Below, one piece after another: positions 16,183-23,548 of a stretch of 64,000 nt of DNA. This DNA is from Candidatus Krumholzibacteriota bacterium (GTDB taxonomy: Bacteria > Krumholzibacteriota > Krumholzibacteriia > Krumholzibacteriales > Krumholzibacteriaceae). The position numbers and the translations under genes were made by a program. How positions within the stretch are numbered: position 1 is the first letter of the stretch; each line of letters starts with the position of its first letter. Under the pieces are notes generated by a model that searched no databases, was not told the origin of the DNA, and worked only from the letters and a program-made list of their open reading frames with translations. The stretch is from contig JAUWCL010000017.1 in assembly GCA_030609325.1 (NCBI GenBank), forward strand, positions 1 to 64,000, given 5' to 3'.

Positions 16183-16908
16183 TATCCTGTTCGCCCCCGT
16201 CTCCGCCACAAGCCCGTTGGCCCGAAAGAGGGACTCGAACGTCCCCGCATCGGTCCACCATCCGTCGAGTATGTCCCAGGCGAGATCGCCCCGCTCTATG
16301 TATGCGTTGTTGACATCTGTGATCTCGAGTTCACCCCTGTTGGATGGCTTCAGCGTTCCGATGATGTCGAAGACAGTGTTGTCGAACATGTATATCCCGG
16401 TCACCGCGTAGTTCGATTTTGGATCGGCGGGCTTCTCTTCGATCTTTACGACCCTCTTCCCGTTGAGGATCGGCACACCGAACCTCTCCGGATCCGGGAC
16501 CTTCTTGAGGAGTATCCTCGCCCCGCACTCCTGCTTTCCGAAAGCCTCGGCTGCGGCGATGAAATTCTTCTCGATGATGTTGTCGCCGAGGACCACACAT
16601 ATCCTGTCGTCACCGGCGAAGTATTTCGCCAGTCCGAGGGCTTCCGCTATCCCGCCCTCACCAACCTGATAGGTGTAGTTGATATGCTCGAGCCCGAAAT
16701 CGGAACCGTTGCCGAGCAGCTTCAGAAAGTCTCCCGCGTTGTTGCCACCCGTCACGATGAGGATGTCCCTGATCCCGGCGTTGATCAGCGACTGTATCGG
16801 GTAATAGATCATCGGCTTGTCGTAAACGGGGAGAAGATGCTTGTTCGTTACCTTTGTCAGCGGGTGCAGTCTCGTGCCCAGGCCGCCCGCGAGTATGATT
16901 CCTTTCAT
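16177..16908 (-). CDS. Sugar-1-phosphate nucleotidylyltransferase (RmlA-like, short form)
   Basis: A 243-residue nucleotidyltransferase. GGLGTRLHPLT (residues 8-18) is the NTP-binding signature, LLPVYDKPMIYYPI follows, and GDNIIEKNF near residue 108 holds the metal-binding Asp. Classical RmlA is about 290 residues; this form lacks the C-terminal extension and resembles the short glucose-1-phosphate thymidylyl/uridylyltransferases. It probably makes the dTDP- or UDP-hexose fed to the RmlC/RmlD-like enzymes or to glycan synthesis. It is transcribed alone, with a promoter candidate at 16947-16976. Confidence 0.85.
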   Translation of the reverse strand: MKGIILAGGLGTRLHPLTKVTNKHLLPVYDKPMIYYPIQSLINAGIRDILIVTGGNNAGDFLKLLGNGSDFGLEHINYTYQVGEGGIAEALGLAKYFAGDDRICVVLGDNIIEKNFIAAAEAFGKQECGARILLKKVPDPERFGVPILNGKRVVKIEEKPADPKSNYAVTGIYMFDNTVFDIIGTLKPSNRGELEITDVNNAYIERGDLAWDILDGWWTDAGTFESLFRANGLVAETGANRID

Positions 16909-16946
16909 CGAGTCCTCTCCTTGATTTCGAGATGTGTGACCCCGTC

Positions 16947-16976
16947 AGTATAATAGCAACAGGGCCTTTAATACAA
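16947..16976 (-). promoter_or_regulatory. Promoter candidate for the RmlA-like gene
   Basis: On the minus strand TTGTAT (16971-16976) and TATACT (16947-16952) are 18 bases apart, about 40 bases before the start codon at 16908. Its -35 box lies only 4 bases from the -35 box of the divergent trehalose-block promoter. Confidence 0.5.
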
Positions 16977-16980
16977 GCGG

Positions 16981-17009
16981 TTGACACCACTGCAGAATTT
17001 CCGTACCAT
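16981..17009 (+). promoter_or_regulatory. Promoter candidate for the trehalose block
   Basis: TTGACA (16981-16986), 17 bases, then TACCAT (17004-17009). Transcription would start near 17016, about 40 bases before the ATG at 17055. Confidence 0.55.
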
Positions 17010-17054
17010 TATGGCGCGTTTCGGACTGCATACAGTATTGAAACATATAACATT

Positions 17055-17729
17055 ATGCCGAAAAAGAAGATAACTCACGAACCGTTTGAAATCAAGGATT
17101 GCGCCCTTGCGGCGATCGCCACAGGCCAGAAGGCGCAGAACCTCAGGGAACTTCGCGACAACATCGAAACGGTCGCACCAAGCTGTATCGCCTATCATTT
17201 CTGGGCCGGAAAGCTCAGGCCTCGGTTCGACGATCCCGAGTTCAACAACGATTTTGCCGCATGGGCGAGGCACGCCCTTCACGACAAGGTCCTCGCCGAG
17301 AGGCTGGGTATGATCGATCCCACCTCCTTCGACAGACGCGAGGATATGAAGCAGGAACTGCTCGATATAATCGAGGAACGCCTCGACGAGAACGAGCACA
17401 TCCCCTGGGCCAGCGCCGACCAGCAATTCTATTTCATCACTTCGCAGACAGTCGTATTCAGCGCACTCAAGACTATCGTCAAACCCTCCGAGCTCGTATC
17501 CGTCGTTCCTGAGATGACCTCGAGCAGCATATTCTATCACTTCATAGACGCGCGCCGTAGGACCTTCGGGCATATCGACGATTTCAGGGCATGGCTCTAC
17601 GGCTTCGAGGACGGGTATCGCGACCTCTGCGATATCCTTTCCAACATCGATCCGTTCTTCTCGACGCTGCCTGAACTGAGGCAGCAGCTCTGTGATATCT
17701 TCATCGATTACTTCGGTAAGGAGCGTTAA
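17055..17729 (+). CDS. DUF5752-family protein linked to trehalose synthesis
   Basis: A 224-residue soluble protein beginning MPKKKITHEPFEIKDCALA. I recognise it as DUF5752-like from its sequence style and from its place directly before treT, a neighbourhood I recall for this family; its biochemical role is unknown to me. The protein is alpha-helical in appearance, with several conserved-looking aromatic/His patches (CIAYHFWAGKLRPRF, SSSIFYHFIDARRRTFG) that look like two related halves. The in-frame DNA upstream of 17055 contains the promoter, so the later ATG is used. Its TAA overlaps the treT ATG (TAATG), implying coupled translation and perhaps a complex. Confidence 0.75.
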   Translation: MPKKKITHEPFEIKDCALAAIATGQKAQNLRELRDNIETVAPSCIAYHFWAGKLRPRFDDPEFNNDFAAWARHALHDKVLAERLGMIDPTSFDRREDMKQELLDIIEERLDENEHIPWASADQQFYFITSQTVVFSALKTIVKPSELVSVVPEMTSSSIFYHFIDARRRTFGHIDDFRAWLYGFEDGYRDLCDILSNIDPFFSTLPELRQQLCDIFIDYFGKER

Positions 17730-18970
17730 TGGAATCGGCGCTCGACAAATATGCCGGGATTTGCGGACCCAACGTCATCGACCAGCTCCGGCAGCTCGTG
17801 GTGCCGCTGAAGGGCATCAAGGTGATTCACGTCAACTCGACACGTAAGGGAGGCGGGGTGGCCGAGATCCTTGCCAAGCTCGTTCCGCTGAAGAAGGAGC
17901 TCGGTATAGACGTCTCATGGGAAGTCATCGATGGCAACGCCGATTTCTTCAAGTGCACGAAGGGATTCCACAACGCGCTCCAGGGAAACAAGGTCGAGAT
18001 ACCGAAATCGCTCCTGAAGAATTTCGAGCAGACCAATCGCCGCAATTCCGAAGAGCTCCGCGAGAAACTCGAGGACGCCGACATAGTTTTCATCCACGAT
18101 CCACAGCCGGCTCCTCTTCTGGAGTACTGCCCGGATCGCAGGGGCAAGTGGATCTGGCGCTGCCATATCGACGCAAGCAGGCCGTACAGGCCGATCTGGA
18201 AATACCTCCGCAGCTTCGTATCGGGTTACGACGCCAGCATCTTCTCGCTCGCCGCGTTTGCCCAGCCTCTTCCGCACGTGGAATACCTCATCGCTCCGAG
18301 CATAGACCCGCTCAGCGAGAAAAACATCGAGCTCGACCGATCCGAGGTGGAATCCGTGGTCTCCAGTCTCGGCGTTGATCTCGAGCGTCCCGTGATGACC
18401 CAGGTCTCCCGTTTCGACATCTTCAAGGACCCGGTCGGAGTCATCCGGGCCTACAGGCTCACGAAGAAGTTCATACCGACCCTCCAGCTCATACTCGCCG
18501 GCGGAGAGGCTACGGACGATCCCGAGACGCTTTCCGTTCTCGACAAGGTCAGGACCGCGGCAAACGACGATCCGGACATACACATCATGCTGCTTCCGGT
18601 CGACGCGCACCGTTCGATAAACGCCATCCAGCGCGCTTCCGACATCGTTTTCCAGAAATCGCTGAGGGAAGGCTTCGGGTTGACGGTGACCGAGGCTATG
18701 TGGAAGGGCAAGCCCGTGATCGGTGGAGACACTGGCGGCATCAGGATACAGGTCGTTAACCACCAGACGGGATTCCTCGTCAACACGCCCGAGGGAGCGG
18801 CCCTTCGGGCAAGATACCTTCTCTTCCACAGGAATCTCCTTCATGAGATGGGAGAAAAGGCGAGAAGCTTCGTTCGAGAAAACTTCCTCCTCACCCGTCA
18901 CTTGCGTGAATACCTTACTGTCATGGTGTCGCTGTTGCACGGCCGGGGCGACAGGATAGAGCTCAAATAG
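17729..18970 (+). CDS. treT: Trehalose synthase TreT-type glycosyltransferase (GT4)
   Basis: A 413-residue GT4 enzyme of the TreT type, which joins NDP-glucose and free glucose to make trehalose in one step. The N-terminal stretch VIHVNSTRKGGGVAEILAKL and the following DADFF/TKGFHNALQG-like region are close to archaeal TreT. The C-terminal donor site QKSLREGFGLTVTEAMWKGK has the conserved Glu pair (EGFG..E). The start overlaps the DUF5752 gene by one base. The neighbouring otsB and otsA encode the alternative two-step route. Confidence 0.88.
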   Translation: MESALDKYAGICGPNVIDQLRQLVVPLKGIKVIHVNSTRKGGGVAEILAKLVPLKKELGIDVSWEVIDGNADFFKCTKGFHNALQGNKVEIPKSLLKNFEQTNRRNSEELREKLEDADIVFIHDPQPAPLLEYCPDRRGKWIWRCHIDASRPYRPIWKYLRSFVSGYDASIFSLAAFAQPLPHVEYLIAPSIDPLSEKNIELDRSEVESVVSSLGVDLERPVMTQVSRFDIFKDPVGVIRAYRLTKKFIPTLQLILAGGEATDDPETLSVLDKVRTAANDDPDIHIMLLPVDAHRSINAIQRASDIVFQKSLREGFGLTVTEAMWKGKPVIGGDTGGIRIQVVNHQTGFLVNTPEGAALRARYLLFHRNLLHEMGEKARSFVRENFLLTRHLREYLTVMVSLLHGRGDRIELK

Positions 18971-19001
18971 ATCGGCGTCCGGGGGAGGGCGCCTCCAACT
19001 G

Positions 19002-19793
19002 ATGAAGATACTCACCTCGGGAACAAATCTGGACGCATTCCTCGAGCGCCTGGGATGCTCGGAAGAAAGGCTGCTGATGCTCGATTACGACGGCACCCTT
19101 TCGCCGTATAACATAGAGCGGCACGAGGCGGTACCGTATCCCGGTATCAGGGACATCCTCGCAGAGGCACTCGCCTCCGCGGACTGCAGGACTGTGATAG
19201 TCAGCGGTCGGTCGATATCCGACCTCCTCCCGCTTCTCGGGATAGAGAGGGGAATCGAGATCTGGGGCTGCCACGGCTGGGAAAGACTCGAGTCGGACGG
19301 TGACTACACGGGACCTGACCTCGATGCAGATACCTCTGCGGGTCTGGAGGAAGCGGCCGAATGGGCCGCGTCGGAGGGCCTCGAGAAAAGACTCGAGATA
19401 AAGGTCGCATGCGTCGCGATACACTGGCGCGGGCTCGGCGAGAAAGAAACCGCCGGAATCGAGAGAGATGTCTGCGAGAGGTGGCGCGCCATCGCGGATG
19501 GTATGGAACTGGAGCTGCATCGATTCAACGGAGGGATCGAACTACGACCGACAGGGATGAACAAGGGCATGGTGGTCAACAGTCTTCTGTCCGAGAGCGG
19601 AGTGGCTGCTGCCTACCTCGGCGACGACATGACCGACGAGGACGCCTTCCGCGCCATCTCCGGTCGAGGCCTCGGCATCCTCGTCAGCCCCGGCCTGAGG
19701 GAAACAGCCGCGGACGTATGGCTCACACCACCGGAAGAGCTGATATGGTTCCTCGAGAAATGGATCGAAAGCTGCGGTAAGCAGAATGAATAA
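19002..19793 (+). CDS. otsB: Trehalose-6-phosphate phosphatase OtsB
   Basis: A 263-residue HAD-superfamily phosphatase that removes phosphate from trehalose-6-phosphate. The nucleophile motif MLDYDGTLSPYN (Asp-x-Asp-Gly-Thr) is near residue 26, the second HAD motif VSGRS near residue 67, the lysine-containing substrate region ELRPTGMNKGMVV near residue 183, and the metal-binding YLGDDMTDEDAF near residue 205. Length is typical. Its end overlaps the otsA start by 8 bases, so the pair is translationally coupled. Confidence 0.93.
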   Translation: MKILTSGTNLDAFLERLGCSEERLLMLDYDGTLSPYNIERHEAVPYPGIRDILAEALASADCRTVIVSGRSISDLLPLLGIERGIEIWGCHGWERLESDGDYTGPDLDADTSAGLEEAAEWAASEGLEKRLEIKVACVAIHWRGLGEKETAGIERDVCERWRAIADGMELELHRFNGGIELRPTGMNKGMVVNSLLSESGVAAAYLGDDMTDEDAFRAISGRGLGILVSPGLRETAADVWLTPPEELIWFLEKWIESCGKQNE

Positions 19794-21249
19794 CGACAGT
19801 CGAAAACTGATTATAGCATCCAACAGGCTCCCCTTCGTCTTCGAGCGAAAGGGCGACTCGTGGAAGCTCATACCCGGTTCGGGAGGGCTCGTCACCGCGC
19901 TTGCCCCCGTGCTGAGAGACCGCGGCGGCGTCTGGATAGGCTGGCCGGGAATAACGGGAGCGGTAGACATCTCCGATCAGCTCTCCTTCGCCTCTAATAC
20001 AGCCGGATTCTCCATGAAGCCGGTCCATCTCGAAGAGGAGGACGTCAGGCGGTACTACATCGGCCTCTCCAACGAGGTGCTCTGGCCGCTCTTCCACGAC
20101 CTCCAGTCGTACTGCAACTTCGATCCCTCTTACTGGCAGGCGTACATGGACATCAACGCCCGCTTCGCGCAGGTCATAGGCGAGAACGCGGGGCCGGAAG
20201 ATTTCATCTGGGTCCACGACTACCACCTTCTCTGCACCGCCAGCGAACTGAATAAAATCGGGATCACGGCGAATACCGGATTCTTTCTTCACATTCCCTT
20301 CCCCCCCCTCGACATCTTCACCAATCTCCCGTGGAGAACGGAGATCCTCCACTCGATGCTCGACTACGATATAATCGGCTTCCAGACGCTGAGGGACAGG
20401 CGCAATTTCATCCAGTGCCTGCGCACCTTCGTCGACGACATCTCCATCGAGGGAAAGGGACAGATCCTGACCGCGACGGTCGGCGGGAGGTCGATCAGGA
20501 TCGGCTACTTCCCGATAAGCATTGACTACAACGAGTTTTCCCAGATGGCGGGAACACGTGAGGTGGCGGACGCCGCCTGGTACATCCACGAGGATCTCCC
20601 CAAGGGCAAGATCGTTCTCGGCGTCGACAGGCTCGACTACACGAAAGGCATCCCCTACAGGCTCAGGGCCTTCGAGAACCTGCTCGAAAAGCATCCCGAG
20701 CTGCACAGGAAGATCACGCTGTTGCAGGTAGTCGTCCCGAGCAGACGAAACATCCCGATGTACGAGAACCTCAAGATCAAGATCGAACGGATGGTGGGCG
20801 AGATCAACGGAAGGTTCACCCGCTCGGGTTGGGTACCGATCCATTACATCTTCAGGTCACTCGACCGTCCCGAGCTGCTCGCATATTACAGGACGGCTGA
20901 GATCGCCCTGATCACTCCGCTCAAGGACGGGATGAACCTCGTCGCAAAGGAATACTGCGCCTCGAACATCGAACAGACGGGTGTCCTGATCCTCAGTGAA
21001 TTCGCGGGCGCTGCTCCGCAACTGAAGAGAGGGGCCATTCTCGTCAATCCGTACAACATCGAAGAGGTCTCCGATGCCATCTTCGACGCATGGAGGATGG
21101 ACCTCCGTGAACGCCGCTCGCGGATGAAGAAGCTGCAGAGCTCTGTGGCAAGGAACGATATATACAGGTGGGTGAACTCGTTCCTCAACGCCTCTATAGC
21201 AGGCAACCTCGATGATTTCCCGCCTGTCGGGTACATGGAACCTCTCTGA
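19786..21249 (+). CDS. otsA: Trehalose-6-phosphate synthase OtsA (GT20)
   Basis: A 487-residue GT20 enzyme making trehalose-6-phosphate from UDP-glucose (or another NDP-glucose) and glucose-6-phosphate. Visible signatures are the N-loop SGGLVTALAPVL near residue 33, WVHDYHLL near residue 145, GVDRLDYTKGIPYRL near residue 281, and the donor-side region EYCASN with SEFAGAA near residue 390. All catalytic regions look intact. It forms a tight pair with otsB and shares the transcript with DUF5752 and treT. Confidence 0.94.
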   Translation: MNNDSRKLIIASNRLPFVFERKGDSWKLIPGSGGLVTALAPVLRDRGGVWIGWPGITGAVDISDQLSFASNTAGFSMKPVHLEEEDVRRYYIGLSNEVLWPLFHDLQSYCNFDPSYWQAYMDINARFAQVIGENAGPEDFIWVHDYHLLCTASELNKIGITANTGFFLHIPFPPLDIFTNLPWRTEILHSMLDYDIIGFQTLRDRRNFIQCLRTFVDDISIEGKGQILTATVGGRSIRIGYFPISIDYNEFSQMAGTREVADAAWYIHEDLPKGKIVLGVDRLDYTKGIPYRLRAFENLLEKHPELHRKITLLQVVVPSRRNIPMYENLKIKIERMVGEINGRFTRSGWVPIHYIFRSLDRPELLAYYRTAEIALITPLKDGMNLVAKEYCASNIEQTGVLILSEFAGAAPQLKRGAILVNPYNIEEVSDAIFDAWRMDLRERRSRMKKLQSSVARNDIYRWVNSFLNASIAGNLDDFPPVGYMEPL

Positions 21250-21317
21250 TTTTCTCTTCCCCCCGCAGAATAAAGGTGATAGATTCCTCGTGTTTATGAT
21301 GGACAGAAAGGAATCCG

Positions 21318-22457
21318 ATGAAGGTCTGCTTTTTCTCCCCTACCGCGTACGGGTACTTCAATCCGGACAGCGAAAACTGGGCCGGAGGAGCGGAGACCCA
21401 GCAGATACTGATCGCCAGACACCTGGCGGACAGGGGTATAGATGTCTCCTTCATCGTCGGGGACTACGGACAGGCCGATGTAGAGCTCTATGACGGGATC
21501 ACCGTGATCAAATCGTTCGCACCGTTCAAGGGAAACAGAAAACTCAGATTTCTGCCGGACATGGCCAGGATCATGCGCGCGATGGAAATCGCCGATGCGG
21601 ACGTGTACAATCAGAGATCCACGTCTTTCTATACCGGCCAGCTCGCCTGGTTCGCATCCAGGCTTGGAAAGTCATTCACCTTCTCTATCGGCAGCGACTA
21701 TAACTGCTACCGGAACTGCCTGGGCCGCCTGTCCTGGCCAATGACATCCCTGTATGGATACGGAATAAGAAGATCCGACGCCGTCATAGCCCAGACGGAA
21801 AAACAGCGCGTGCTGCTCGAGGAAAACTTCGTGAGGGAATCAGTCTTGATCCGTAACGGTATACCGATAGATCCCGCACCGGAGACGGCGGAACATCGGC
21901 GCAGCCCCGATGAAAGACCGGAATTCCTCTGGGTAAGCAGCATCAGGAAGATAAAACGCCCTGAACTGATCCTCGAACTCGCGCGGCGTGTGCCGGAAGC
22001 CGATTTTACGATCATTGGAGGACTGAGTGTTGAGGGTCCGTATTCTTCGTCTATCGCCGATGAAGCTTCGAGGATCCCGAATGTCAATTTCACCGGGTTC
22101 GTCCATCCGAACGACATCGACGATTATTACAGTCGAGCGTACATATATATAAATACTTCGACACTCGAGGGCTTCCCCAACACATATCTCCATTCCTGGC
22201 GGAACGGGCTTCCCGTATTCACCATAGAGATCGATCCCGATTCTATCATCGAAAATAACGGCATCGGTATCACGGCGGGCAGCTTCGAGAGGCTTGTCAC
22301 GGAGGCGAAGGCGATAATCACAGACATCGCCCGGAGGGACGCGATGTCATCGCGGGCTCTCGAGTATGTGCGGAAGAATCACGATATCCGTGAGAAGGGC
22401 GACCGGTACATAGAGCTCTTTAAACGGGTGTCCGGTCTTCACAAAAGTTCCTCGTAG
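21318..22457 (+). CDS. Glycosyltransferase family 4
   Basis: A 379-residue GT-B transferase starting MKVCFFSPTAYGYFNPD, with the acceptor loop GGAETQQILIARHLADRG near residue 24 and a donor-site region NTSTLEGFPNTYLHSWRNGL in which the conserved EGFP Glu is kept. It lies 68 bases downstream of otsA and probably closes that transcript. The gene is convergent with, and overlaps by 19 bases, the last gene of the exopolysaccharide cluster. Donor and acceptor are unknown. Confidence 0.84.
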   Translation: MKVCFFSPTAYGYFNPDSENWAGGAETQQILIARHLADRGIDVSFIVGDYGQADVELYDGITVIKSFAPFKGNRKLRFLPDMARIMRAMEIADADVYNQRSTSFYTGQLAWFASRLGKSFTFSIGSDYNCYRNCLGRLSWPMTSLYGYGIRRSDAVIAQTEKQRVLLEENFVRESVLIRNGIPIDPAPETAEHRRSPDERPEFLWVSSIRKIKRPELILELARRVPEADFTIIGGLSVEGPYSSSIADEASRIPNVNFTGFVHPNDIDDYYSRAYIYINTSTLEGFPNTYLHSWRNGLPVFTIEIDPDSIIENNGIGITAGSFERLVTEAKAIITDIARRDAMSSRALEYVRKNHDIREKGDRYIELFKRVSGLHKSSS

Positions 22458-23539
22458 ACTTCCACCGTCCTGGCGACAGACCTGTCCAGAGTAAAGCGAT
22501 CCTCGTACCTCTTCCTTCCAGCCTCTCCCATCCTTCTCATCAGGCTCTGATCAGCTGAAAGACAAAGGATCGCTTCCGCAAGTGAGACTTCGTCCCCCGG
22601 CTGCGTGAGAATCCCGGTCACGCCGTCCTCGACCTGCTCCGGAATGCCGAAGATCGCGGATGCCACTACCGGTCTGCCTGCCGCCATCGCCTCGAGTATG
22701 ACGTAGGGTGTCGCCTCGAGCAGAGACGGGACGACGAGTATGTCCGATTGCGATATCAGTCCCGGTATATCCTCGACTCCGCCGAGCAGGGTTACCCTGC
22801 CGCCGTGCTTTCCTGAAGCGAGTTCCGCCTCGAGCCTTGCACGCATGGGTCCCTCTCCGGCGATGGAAAGACGGATCCTGTCTGGAAGCCGGTCCATCGC
22901 GGACAGGATCACCATGTGTCCCTTTCTTTCCTCCAGAGCACCGACCACAAGCAGGTTCACAGGCCCGTCGCCCGCCTCTTCCTTACCGCCGGTCCATCCG
23001 GGATCGGGGATCCCGTTGTGCACTACCCTGATCTTTCCTGCTGGAACTCCGTGCTTCTCCACGAGATGAGACCTGTTGTCCTCGCTGACCGTGATGAACC
23101 TAGAGACGTACGGCATGTGAACGGATCTGAATACTTTCGCCTTCGCGAACGACTCGACCATGGGCAGATGCTCGGTCGTCACGATTTTCCTCGCTCCGGA
23201 CAGCCTTGCCAGCGAGGCAGGCAGCCCGTATGCGCAATCGAAGGGACCGGGCATGTTGATGTGGACTATATCGGGCCGGATTCTTCTTATGATGCCCGAA
23301 AAGAGCCTCGCCCCCCTCACCGAGATAAGAGGCTTTCCTCCAGTGGTCTCGTTCGGCACCCCCGCACCCTGAACAGCCGACCGTAAAGACTCGAGACCCG
23401 GCGAGCCTGAGGTGACGAGAACCGGCTCGAAAAGTTCCCTGTCGAGCCCGCCTGCTAAAAGCTCGATATATTTCTCGGCTCCGCCGGCGTAGGTGGCTCC
23501 GGACACGAATGCTATCCTTGTTCGACCGTTTGTTCTCAT
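22439..23539 (-). CDS. Glycosyltransferase family 4
   Basis: A 366-residue GT-B transferase. The N-terminal loop YAGGAEKYIELLAGGLDREL and the C-terminal VPSLLEATPYVILEAMAAGR (conserved Glu in LLEATP..E) define GT4. A middle segment EHLPMVESFAKAKVFRSVHM is typical of enzymes acting on lipid-linked acceptors. Last gene of exopolysaccharide cluster 2; 9 bases after the large membrane protein gene. Its 3' end overlaps the convergent plus-strand glycosyltransferase, with no terminator between them. Confidence 0.85.
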   Translation of the reverse strand: MRTNGRTRIAFVSGATYAGGAEKYIELLAGGLDRELFEPVLVTSGSPGLESLRSAVQGAGVPNETTGGKPLISVRGARLFSGIIRRIRPDIVHINMPGPFDCAYGLPASLARLSGARKIVTTEHLPMVESFAKAKVFRSVHMPYVSRFITVSEDNRSHLVEKHGVPAGKIRVVHNGIPDPGWTGGKEEAGDGPVNLLVVGALEERKGHMVILSAMDRLPDRIRLSIAGEGPMRARLEAELASGKHGGRVTLLGGVEDIPGLISQSDILVVPSLLEATPYVILEAMAAGRPVVASAIFGIPEQVEDGVTGILTQPGDEVSLAEAILCLSADQSLMRRMGEAGRKRYEDRFTLDRSVARTVEVYEELL

Positions 23540-23548
23540 ATTATCAGT

